Positions 1 to 6,468 of a stretch of DNA of 19,688 nucleotides are shown here, in pieces. This DNA is from Betaproteobacteria bacterium (GTDB lineage Bacteria; Pseudomonadota; Gammaproteobacteria; Burkholderiales; Burkholderiaceae_C), in assembly GCA_009922295.1 (NCBI GenBank), contig RFWA01000011.1, positions 1 to 19,688 on the forward strand. Direction: 5' to 3'. The notes under the pieces were generated by a model. That model worked only from the letters and a program-made list of their open reading frames with translations. It ran no database searches and was not told the origin of the DNA. The position numbers and the translations under genes were made by a program. How positions within the stretch are numbered: the first letter of the stretch is position 1; every line of letters begins with the position of its first letter.

Positions 1-760
1 CGCGGCGGCCGTCTTCAAACGCGCGGCCCCAGGCGCTGCCAAAGGCGGCGCGCAGCATCATGTCGTGGCTGAGCATCACGCCCTTGGGTGAGCCGGTGGT
101 GCCTGAGGTGTAGATGATGTCGCTGTTGGAGGCCGGCCCCGGGTGCGCCACGGGCTGCCACGGTGCGGCGCCATCGCCCAAGCTGCTCAGCGCCTTGGCG
201 CCCGCTCGCAAGGGCTGGCCACTGGCGGGAAACACCACCACCTGTTTCAGGCGGGGAAATGCCGCGCCGCCGCCGTGGGTCGCCCAGCCAGGGGCGAGTT
301 CATCCAGAAAACCCAGGTAATCCAGGCCGCGAAAGCTGTCCATGGTGACCAGCAACACCGCGTCGGACTGGCGCAGCACGTAGCCCAGTTCGTCGCGCCG
401 GTTTAGGAAGTTGATCGGCACCGCCACGGCCCCGACCCGCGAGATGGCAAATTTGACCGCCACAAATTCGGGGTGGTTGGCCATCAGCATGGCCACGTGG
501 TCCCCGGGCTGCACGCCTGCGGCCAACAGCCCGGCGGCCAGCCGTTCTGACCAGGCCTGGATGTCGCTGTAGGTCCAGGTTTGCGTGTCGGTGATCAGGT
601 AGGGGCGCGTGGGGAACTCGGCGGCCGCAGCGTCAAGCATTTGGTCCAGCGTGCGGGCCTGCCATGCAGGAAAACGCCTTGCCAATGCCGACTGGCGGTC
701 GTACACGCGCCCAATGGCCGCGTGTGGCGCTGCTGGCTTCGGTTCTGGTGGCGTGGGCAT
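1..760 (-). CDS. Acyl-CoA synthetase / AMP-dependent CoA ligase, N-terminal part (cut by window edge)
   Basis: Reading the minus strand from an ATG at 760-758 gives 253 residues of an ANL-superfamily adenylating enzyme, open at the window edge. Such enzymes activate carboxylic acids to acyl-AMP and then acyl-CoA in the cytoplasm. The start is supported by AAGGAG six bases upstream (complement of 767-772). The N-terminal half is typical, with a GDHVAMLMANHPEF stretch and the phosphate-binding loop YTSGTTGSPKG at about residues 217-227, followed by VMLSHD. The C-terminal half, including the catalytic lysine region, is outside the window. The gene is divergent from the BVMO operon and shares its control region. 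It is a second ligase beside the one at 6469 and is clearly divergent from it. The substrate cannot be read from this part; a fatty, aromatic or alicyclic acid are all possible. Confidence 0.9.
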   Translation of the reverse strand, partial: MPTPPEPKPAAPHAAIGRVYDRQSALARRFPAWQARTLDQMLDAAAAEFPTRPYLITDTQTWTYSDIQAWSERLAAGLLAAGVQPGDHVAMLMANHPEFVAVKFAISRVGAVAVPINFLNRRDELGYVLRQSDAVLLVTMDSFRGLDYLGFLDELAPGWATHGGGAAFPRLKQVVVFPASGQPLRAGAKALSSLGDGAAPWQPVAHPGPASNSDIIYTSGTTGSPKGVMLSHDMMLRAAFGSAWGRAFEDGRR

Positions 761-1032
761 GAGGTACTCCTTGCTGATCGTTCTGGCAGGTTAACAAATA
801 TATTTTACCGGTCAGTACGTTTGTTTACTCAAAAGAATGTAACGTAATCTCCAGTGTAAAACAATCAAATTTTCCAAAAATTTTTCTTGAGTGTGAAAGA
901 AAAAAATATCAAAGATACTGCTTAGTATGATAGCATCCCAATCAGAATTAGCTTCGCAGAATGTTAAGCCGGTCTGCGATGAGGCCCCGGCGGCATCGCC
1001 GGCAGTCACGGGTGTTTTTGGAGTGATGGTTC
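761..1032. promoter_or_regulatory. AT-rich divergent control region between acyl-CoA ligase and BVMO operon
   Basis: These 272 bases hold no convincing gene and are much more AT-rich than their surroundings between about 790 and 950. They contain an imperfect palindrome TACCGGTCAGTA (806-817) flanked by AACAAA (793-798) and TTTGTT (820-825), which suits a TetR-type operator controlling the leftward ligase. An A5T5 tract lies at 876-885. ATACT-gctt-AGTAT (915-928) is a second short palindrome and overlaps a TATGAT hexamer (926-931) that could be a -10 box for the BVMO operon. No well-spaced -35 partner was found for it. A leftward candidate is TTGAGT with TAAAAT, but the spacer is 19 bp. The GTTGTCAACAC-N4-GTTGAC operator of the other two operons is absent here. 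Confidence 0.5.
806..817. promoter_or_regulatory. Imperfect palindrome, candidate operator for the divergent ligase promoter
   Basis: TACCGGTCAGTA matches its own reverse complement at 8 of 12 positions and lies within the probable leftward promoter, about 46 bases upstream of the ligase start codon. Flanking AACAAA and TTTGTT arms, 21 bp apart, extend the symmetry. TetR-family repressors often bind such elements, but the binding protein is not known here. Confidence 0.35.
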
Positions 1033-2679
1033 ATGACAGATGTGGATGTGATCGTGATTGGCGCGGGTTTCGCGGGCCTGCGGGCCCTGTACACCCTGCG
1101 CAACATGGGCAAGACGGTGCAGGTGCTGGAAGCCAGCCCGGACCTGGGTGGTGTCTGGTACCACAACGGTTATCCGGGTGCCCGCTGTGACGTGGAAAGC
1201 TACGACTACTCCTACAGTTTCTCGCCTGAACTGGAGCAGGAGTGGCGCTGGACCGAGCGCTACGCCACCCAGCCTGAGATCCTGCGTTACATCAACCACG
1301 TGGCTGACCGTTTTGACCTGCGACAGCACATCCAATTCAGTACCCGCATGACGCGTGCTGCTTACGACGAGGCGGGCGGACGCTGGACGGTCAGTGCAGA
1401 AGACGGGCGCCAGTGGTCGGGCCAGTTTTTGATGATGTGTGTGGGTCAACTGTCTACCACGAAGCAGCCGGGCTACCCCGGGCAGGAGACATTCCAGGGT
1501 GAGGTGATTCACAGTGGCGTCTGGCCAAAGCATCCCGTCGACTTGGCCGGCAAACGCGTGGCCATCATCGGGACGGGCTCCTCGGGCATGCAGATGACGC
1601 CGGTGATTGCCAAAGAGGCGGCTCACCTGACGGTGTTTCAACGTACCGCCAACTACAGCATCCCGGCGGCGAATGCCCCGGTGTTGGATGAGGAAGACCG
1701 GCAGGTCAAGGCCAATTACCGGGCGCGCCGCGAGCAGGCCTTGAACTCACCCACCGGTCTGGGTTTCATGCCCAACAAAAAGTCGGCGCTGGAGGCGACG
1801 CCTGAGGAGCGCGAGCCGGTGTACGAGGCGGCCTGGAATCGCCTGGGCTTTGGCTTTGCGCTGGCCTACTACGACATTCTGCTGTCCAAGCCAGCCAACG
1901 ACACGGCAGCCGACTTCATCCGGCGCAAGATCGGTGAACAGATTAACGACCCGGTGCTGCGCGACAAGCTCACGCCTAAAAATCACGCCTTTGCCGCCCG
2001 TCGGCCCTCGGTGGACAGCGGGTACTTCAAGGCCTTCAACCGGCCCAACGTGTCGCTGGCTGACGTGCGGGAGGCGCCCATCGTCGAGTTCGTGCCGGAA
2101 GGGATTCGCACCACGGAGAAACTGCACCCGGTGGACGTCATCATCTATGCCACCGGCTTCGACGCCTTCACCGGGTCATTGCTCAAGGCCGACATCGTCG
2201 GTCGGCGCGGTCTGACACTCAAGCAGAAATGGGCCGATGGACCCGTCACCCAGCTCGGCGTGGCTGTGGCTGATTTTCCCAACCTGCTGATTGTGTGCGG
2301 GCCCGGCAGCCCGTCGCTGTTGAGCAACGTGCTGCTCTCCACGGAACAGCAGATTGACTGGCTGGCGGCGCTGATCGGCAAGATGGACCGCGACCACCTG
2401 CTCGAGATTGAAGCGACCGAGCAGGCGGAGCAGGACTGGGTGGCCCACGTCAATGAGCGCGTCAAGGCCACGCTCTACCTCAGCACGGACTCGTATTACA
2501 ACGGCGCCGAAGTGGCTGGCAAGCCACGCGTCTTCATGCCCTATTCGGGCGGCGTTCGCGGTTACCGGCGCATCCTGGCGCAGTGCGCGGCCGACGGCTA
2601 CTCAGGCTTTGTGCTGCGGCCGGTGGCCCTGAACAGCCCGTCCCCAGCTGCGCCGGCCGCACAGGCTTTGCCCGCATGA
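1033..2679 (+). CDS. Flavin-containing Baeyer-Villiger monooxygenase (type I, cyclohexanone/steroid monooxygenase-like)
   Basis: The 548-residue protein has the complete type I BVMO signature. An FAD-binding GAGFAG lies at residues 10-15, followed by GGVWYHNGYPGARCD (39-53). The BVMO fingerprint FxGxxxHxxxWP is at 154-165 (FQGEVIHSGVWP). An NADPH-binding GTGSSG is at 180-185 and ATGFD at 373-377. Such enzymes use NADPH and O2 to insert an oxygen next to a ketone carbonyl, giving an ester or lactone. GGAG nine bases before the ATG supports the start. The gene leads an operon: its stop overlaps the next start as ATGA. With the SDR downstream and the esterase at 10456, it fits an alcohol-ketone-ester-acid sequence. 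The ketone substrate is unknown; cyclic ketones, terpenoids, steroids and linear ketones are all used by relatives. Confidence 0.94.
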   Translation: MTDVDVIVIGAGFAGLRALYTLRNMGKTVQVLEASPDLGGVWYHNGYPGARCDVESYDYSYSFSPELEQEWRWTERYATQPEILRYINHVADRFDLRQHIQFSTRMTRAAYDEAGGRWTVSAEDGRQWSGQFLMMCVGQLSTTKQPGYPGQETFQGEVIHSGVWPKHPVDLAGKRVAIIGTGSSGMQMTPVIAKEAAHLTVFQRTANYSIPAANAPVLDEEDRQVKANYRARREQALNSPTGLGFMPNKKSALEATPEEREPVYEAAWNRLGFGFALAYYDILLSKPANDTAADFIRRKIGEQINDPVLRDKLTPKNHAFAARRPSVDSGYFKAFNRPNVSLADVREAPIVEFVPEGIRTTEKLHPVDVIIYATGFDAFTGSLLKADIVGRRGLTLKQKWADGPVTQLGVAVADFPNLLIVCGPGSPSLLSNVLLSTEQQIDWLAALIGKMDRDHLLEIEATEQAEQDWVAHVNERVKATLYLSTDSYYNGAEVAGKPRVFMPYSGGVRGYRRILAQCAADGYSGFVLRPVALNSPSPAAPAAQALPA

Positions 2680-3449
2680 AGATCGCGTTTGATGACCAGG
2701 TGGCCATCGTCACCGGTGCGGGCGGTGGTATCGGCCGCGCGGTGTCACTGGCACTTGGCCGTGCAGGGGCCAAGGTGTTGGCGGTGGATCTGGACGCCGT
2801 CAGTGGCGCAGAAACAGCGCGTCAGGTGCAGGCCCTGGGCGCGCAGGCCGATTTTTGCCGGGCTGATGTGAGCCTGGCCGAGGATGTTGCCAGCTATGTG
2901 GCGCAGGCCATGCAGGCCTGGGGCCGCATCGATGTGTTCATGAACAATGCCGCTTGGCAAGGGGCTGTGCTGCCGCTGGTGGACTACCCCGACGACTTGT
3001 TTGACAAGGTGATGGCCATCAATGTGAAGGGCGTGTTTCTGGGCATGAAGCATGTGCTGCCGGTGATGCTGGCGCAGCGCAGTGGCGCTGTGGTCAACAC
3101 GGCATCGCTGGGCGCCTACATCGGTACCCGCCACTTGGCGCCTTACACCGCCAGCAAGCACGCCGTGCTGGGGCTGACCAAGTCGGCGGCGTTGGAAGTG
3201 GCGCGCAAGGGTGTTCGCGTCAACGCGGTGTGCCCCGGTCCGGTCGATACGCCCATGTTGCGCGACATCGAGGCGCTGCAATCCCCGGACAATGCCTCTG
3301 GCCTGCGGGAGCAACGCTCAGCGATGATTCCGGACGGGCGCTATGCCACGCCCGATGAGGTGGCCAACCTGATGCTCTACCTCGCCAGCGGCCTGGCCAC
3401 CCACATCACTGGGCAGGGGGTACAAATCAACGGCGGTTTCCACACCTGA
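2676..3449 (+). CDS. Short-chain dehydrogenase/reductase (SDR, classical)
   Basis: This is a classical SDR of 257 residues from ATG 2676, which overlaps the BVMO stop by four bases (ATGA) and so is probably translationally coupled. An upstream in-frame ATG at 2583 lies deep inside the BVMO gene and adds a 31-residue extension unlike the family. The nucleotide-binding motif TGAGGGIG is at residues 13-20, NNAA at 90-93, and the catalytic set is Ser144, Tyr157 and Lys161 (YTASK). CPGPVDTPM follows. These enzymes interconvert alcohols and ketones with NAD(P). Beside a BVMO, the simplest role is to make the ketone the BVMO uses, or to handle an alcohol released after ester cleavage. It could equally be a 3-hydroxyacyl-CoA dehydrogenase of the SDR type. 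Confidence 0.9.
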   Translation: MKIAFDDQVAIVTGAGGGIGRAVSLALGRAGAKVLAVDLDAVSGAETARQVQALGAQADFCRADVSLAEDVASYVAQAMQAWGRIDVFMNNAAWQGAVLPLVDYPDDLFDKVMAINVKGVFLGMKHVLPVMLAQRSGAVVNTASLGAYIGTRHLAPYTASKHAVLGLTKSAALEVARKGVRVNAVCPGPVDTPMLRDIEALQSPDNASGLREQRSAMIPDGRYATPDEVANLMLYLASGLATHITGQGVQINGGFHT

Positions 3450-3488
3450 CCTCGCGAGAAACCCCGAACCCAGGAGACCATCAAGCGC

Positions 3489-4208
3489 ATGAGCAAACCC
3501 GCCAAAGCCCCCGTGGTGGCCAAGACCAAAGCCCCGGTAAAAACCCGCCTCAGTCCGGGCGGTGCCAGCGAGCAAGAACACATCCGTGACGCGGTCTCAC
3601 GACTGAAAAGCGAGCGCATCGTCAGTGCCGCAGTGGAGCTGTTTTACACCCAGGGCTTCACCAACACCACGCTGGAGCAGGTGGCCGACGCCATCAAGGT
3701 CACCAAGCCTTTCATTTATGCGCATTTCCGCTCCAAGTCCGAACTGCTCGCTGACATCTGTTCCCGGGCGATCCGGGTCGCGCATGACGCCCTGAACCGG
3801 GTCACAGCGGATCAGGTCAGCGCCACCTTAAAGCTCGAGACGCTGGTCCGCGATTTCATGATGGCGGTGCTGGATCACCAGCCCCATGCGGTCATCTACA
3901 GCCGAGAAGAAACACACCTCAACCCGGAAGACCGTGAGGCGATCAATGAGCTCAGGCGCGGCTTCGACCGGCGCTTCGCCGCCCTGCTGCAAGAGGGGGT
4001 GGTGGCTGGTGAGTTCGTGGTGGAGGATGTGCCGCTGACGGCGCTGGCCATAGGCGGCATCGTGGGTTGGTCGCCGGTCTGGTACCGCTCTGGCGGGCGG
4101 CTGACTCAGCCCGAGGCGGCCCAGCGCATCGCGACACTGGTGCTCGCCATGGTGCGGGCCAAAGCGCCCGTCAGTAGCGGAGACGTCCCGGCCCCATCGC
4201 CGGCCTGA
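3489..4208 (+). CDS. TetR/AcrR-family transcriptional regulator 1, with Lys-rich N-terminal tail
   Basis: The 239-residue protein has a TetR DNA-binding domain beginning near residue 42 (ERIVSAAVELFYTQGF) with a helix-turn-helix at about 62-80 (LEQVADAIKVTKPFIYAHF). The C-terminal half is a variable ligand-binding domain. AGGAG lies 12 bases before the ATG. A basic, Pro/Ala/Lys-rich tail of about 25 residues (SKPAKAPVVAKTKAPVKTR) precedes the domain; regulator 2 at 9618 has a similar one. The gene is the last of the BVMO-SDR operon, 39 bases after the SDR. TetR proteins in such clusters usually repress until an acyl-CoA or pathway intermediate binds. Candidate targets are its own operon's control region and the shared operator at 4303 and 10385. 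Which it binds cannot be decided from sequence. Confidence 0.92.
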   Translation: MSKPAKAPVVAKTKAPVKTRLSPGGASEQEHIRDAVSRLKSERIVSAAVELFYTQGFTNTTLEQVADAIKVTKPFIYAHFRSKSELLADICSRAIRVAHDALNRVTADQVSATLKLETLVRDFMMAVLDHQPHAVIYSREETHLNPEDREAINELRRGFDRRFAALLQEGVVAGEFVVEDVPLTALAIGGIVGWSPVWYRSGGRLTQPEAAQRIATLVLAMVRAKAPVSSGDVPAPSPA

Positions 4209-4338
4209 GGTCCAGACCCAGCCTGGCGTGGCGCCGCCATCGCTGAGCGGTACCTCAAAAAAAATTTTTTCTTCCACGACACAGAAAAACTTATTCAGAC
4301 ATGTTGTCAACACTAGCGTTGACTGATATGATTTCAAC
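4209..4338 (+). promoter_or_regulatory. Promoter region of the beta-oxidation operon
   Basis: A -35 box TTGTCA (4304-4309) and a -10 box TATGAT (4327-4332) are separated by exactly 17 bp, giving a near-consensus sigma-70 promoter. An A8T6 tract (4257-4270) lies upstream and may bend the DNA. A small stem TGGCG/CGCCA (4224-4239) follows the TetR 1 stop but is not directly followed by a T-run, so a terminator is not assured. The predicted transcription start, about seven bases after the -10 box, falls at or within a base or two of the ATG at 4339. Confidence 0.7.
4303..4323 (+). promoter_or_regulatory. Operator copy A, GTTGTCAACAC-N4-GTTGAC
   Basis: The core GTCAACACTAGCGTTGAC (4306-4323) has 6-bp inverted arms GTCAAC/GTTGAC. 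It overlaps the -35 box and fills much of the spacer, where a bound repressor would block RNA polymerase. The left part TGTTGTCAACA (4302-4312) is itself a palindrome. The reverse complement of 10385-10405 matches this element at 17 of 21 positions, with all four mismatches in the central N4. That dispersed repeat, at two promoters of one pathway, is the main evidence for a specific regulator site. Confidence 0.78.
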
Positions 4339-5256
4339 ATGACTTCTTCTCATGTGAGTGAAACGGCGATGTCAATACATATGGATCAATCCACACTTGG
4401 AGTCGCACCCGCAATCGCGGTTGTGGGTGGTGGCACGATGGGAGTCGGCATTGCCTATGTCTACGCCGCGGCCGGCTGGACCACCTGGGTGGTCGAGCCT
4501 GACGAGGCGCGGGCTCACGCCATGTTGCTGACCATCGCACAAACCGCCGCATCAGGGGCTCGTCGCGGCAAGCTCACAGCGGAGCAGGCTGCCCAACTGC
4601 CAAACGCCTTACAGCGCGTGGCATCTGTCGCTGAGTTGCCTTTGGGCCTGGACCTGGTGGTGGAGACCGTGCCTGAGCGCCTGACCTTGAAGCAGCAGGT
4701 TTTGACTGGCATTGAGCAGCGTTCGCCGCGCGTCATAGCCAGCAATACCAGCGCCCTGTCGATCGATGTTCTGGCCGGCTCGCTCAAGGATCCGGGGCTG
4801 TTCCTGGGTATGCATTTCTTCAATCCGGTCTGGTCACTGCCCATGGTGGAGTTGGTGCGCGGCAGTCTGACCCGGCCTGACATCCTGCTGCTGGCTCGCA
4901 GTTTCGCCGAGGCCACCGGCAAGGTGACCATCACCGTGCAGGACGTACCCGGTTTTGCGACCAGCCGGCTCGATCTCATTGCGTCGCTGGAGGCCATGCG
5001 CATGCTGCAGGATGGTGTGGCCAGTGCCGACGACATCGACCGAGCCATGGTGGTGGCTTACCGGCATCCCGTGGGTCCGCTGCGGCTGAGCGACATGGTG
5101 GGCCTGGATGTTCGGCTGGACATTGCCCGCCATCTCAGCGTGGCGCTCGGGGACCGCTATGCGCCGCCGCGCCTGCTCGAAGACATGGTCGCTCGCGGCG
5201 AGTTAGGCCAAAAGTCGGGCAAGGGTTTTTTTGAGTGGCCGGCTGCTGCGGCCTGA
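4339..5256 (+). CDS. 3-hydroxyacyl-CoA dehydrogenase
   Basis: The protein is a single-domain 3-hydroxyacyl-CoA dehydrogenase, 305 residues from ATG 4339. It oxidises 3-hydroxyacyl-CoA to 3-ketoacyl-CoA with NAD. The Rossmann motif GGGTMG is at residues 30-35, the conserved SNTS at 135-138, and MHFFNP at 158-163. The catalytic pair His159 and Glu171 has the 12-residue spacing of the family. The C-terminal domain runs to GQKSGKGFFEW. The start is uncertain. ATG 4339 coincides with the predicted transcription start (leaderless), whereas ATG 4369, preceded by a weak GTGAGTG, would give 295 residues and a short leader. The enzyme is separate from the hydratase, unlike FadB fusions. It leads the operon that includes acyl-CoA dehydrogenase, ligase and hydratase. 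Confidence 0.92.
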   Translation: MTSSHVSETAMSIHMDQSTLGVAPAIAVVGGGTMGVGIAYVYAAAGWTTWVVEPDEARAHAMLLTIAQTAASGARRGKLTAEQAAQLPNALQRVASVAELPLGLDLVVETVPERLTLKQQVLTGIEQRSPRVIASNTSALSIDVLAGSLKDPGLFLGMHFFNPVWSLPMVELVRGSLTRPDILLLARSFAEATGKVTITVQDVPGFATSRLDLIASLEAMRMLQDGVASADDIDRAMVVAYRHPVGPLRLSDMVGLDVRLDIARHLSVALGDRYAPPRLLEDMVARGELGQKSGKGFFEWPAAAA

Positions 5257-5283
5257 CTGATTTCAATTGAATGGGGTAACTTG

Positions 5284-6459
5284 ATGTCCAGTATTTTCGG
5301 TTCCGCGCTCGTCGACACGGCAGAGCATCACCCCTTGTTGCGGGACAGCGTTGGCAAACTGGTGGGCGGCTTCGGACGCCGGTATTTTCAGGAGGTCGTC
5401 AAACGTAAAGCAAAGCCCGTCGAGCTGTGGAATGCCTTGGCGCAGGCGGGTTTTCTGGGTGTTCACATCTCGGAGCAATACGGTGGCGGTGGCAGTGGCC
5501 TGGCAGATTACAACGTCGTGGTCGAGGAGACGGCTGCGCAGGGCTGCCCGATGCTGTCGCTGGTGATTGGCTCCATCTGCGCGCCAATCATCGAGCAGCA
5601 TGGCAGCGAAGCCATGAAGCAGACTTGGCTGCCTGGCCTGGCCAGCGGCAAGCTCAAACTGGCCTTTGCCATTACCGAGCCCAACGCCGGTACCAACACG
5701 CACAAGGTGACCACCACCGCCACACGCAGTGGCGAGGGCTGGCTGCTCAATGGCGCCAAGTACTGGACCTCCGCAGTTGACGAGTCAGATGCCATCATGG
5801 TGGTGGCACGGGGCGAAGCGTTGGACGAGAAGGGGCGCTCCAAGTTGTCCCTGTTTATCGTGCCAGCCACGGCGCCCGGGATCACCATGACACCCATCGA
5901 GACGGCCTTGCAGGTGCCGGAGACCCAGTTCATGCTGTATTTTGACAATGTGGCGCTGGCTGCCGACGCCCTGGTCGGCCAGGAGGGGCAGGGCTTGCGA
6001 CATGTGTTTGCTGGCCTCAATCCCGAGCGGGTGTGTGCCGCCGCGATCAACAATGGCATCGCGCGCTTTGCCATCGAGAAGGGCGCTGCCTATGCCAATG
6101 AGCGCAGCGTCTGGAGTACGCCGATCGGCGCGCACCAGGGCATTGCCCATCCACTGGCCAAGGCCTATATGGCTGTGCAGCAGGCGCGTCTGATGACGGC
6201 GCGGGCGGCGCAGCTGTTTGACATGGGGTCAGGGGATGCTGGCGAGGCGGCCAACATGGCCAAATTTGCGGCTGCCGATGCCTCGCTGGAGGCCCTGGAT
6301 CAGGCCATACAAACCCACGGCGGCAACGGTATGGCTCTGGAGTACGGGCTGGCTGACCTATGGTTCATTGCGCGACTGCACAAGACGGCACCGGTCAGCC
6401 GGGAAATGATTCTGAATTTCATCGCACAACACAGCCTGGGATTGCCCAAAAGCTACTGA
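5284..6459 (+). CDS. Acyl-CoA dehydrogenase family protein
   Basis: The 391-residue protein carries the FAD-dependent acyl-CoA dehydrogenase fold: FAITEPNAGTN, then WLLNGAKYWTS in the middle domain, and THGGNGMALEYGLADLW near the C-terminus. It would introduce the 2,3-double bond into an acyl-CoA and pass electrons to ETF. The start is ATG 5284, with GGGG eight bases upstream; a TTG directly before it is less likely. The usual C-terminal YEGT motif with its catalytic glutamate is replaced by TAPVSREM. Glu248 in LNPERV lies where isovaleryl-CoA and long-chain enzymes carry their catalytic base, so it may take that role. The gene is 27 bases after the 3-hydroxyacyl-CoA dehydrogenase; the gap contains a 10-bp palindrome TTCAATTGAA (5262-5271). 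The substrate is unknown, perhaps a branched or cyclic acyl-CoA. Confidence 0.92.
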   Translation: MSSIFGSALVDTAEHHPLLRDSVGKLVGGFGRRYFQEVVKRKAKPVELWNALAQAGFLGVHISEQYGGGGSGLADYNVVVEETAAQGCPMLSLVIGSICAPIIEQHGSEAMKQTWLPGLASGKLKLAFAITEPNAGTNTHKVTTTATRSGEGWLLNGAKYWTSAVDESDAIMVVARGEALDEKGRSKLSLFIVPATAPGITMTPIETALQVPETQFMLYFDNVALAADALVGQEGQGLRHVFAGLNPERVCAAAINNGIARFAIEKGAAYANERSVWSTPIGAHQGIAHPLAKAYMAVQQARLMTARAAQLFDMGSGDAGEAANMAKFAAADASLEALDQAIQTHGGNGMALEYGLADLWFIARLHKTAPVSREMILNFIAQHSLGLPKSY

Positions 6460-6468
6460 GAGCCCGCC

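Noticed and set aside
1006..1641. Minus-strand open frame of 211 codons at the BVMO start
   Set aside because: It lies antisense to the FAD-binding region of the BVMO and shows no family motifs.
4224..4270. Intrinsic terminator after TetR regulator 1 (stem TGGCG/CGCCA and a later A8T6 tract)
   Set aside because: The stem is only five base pairs and the T-run begins about 25 bases after it, so it does not fit the pattern.
5262..5271. Palindrome TTCAATTGAA as a third regulator site
   Set aside because: It lies in a 27-base gap inside an operon with no promoter boxes and does not resemble the GTCAACA operator; a 10-bp palindrome can arise by chance.
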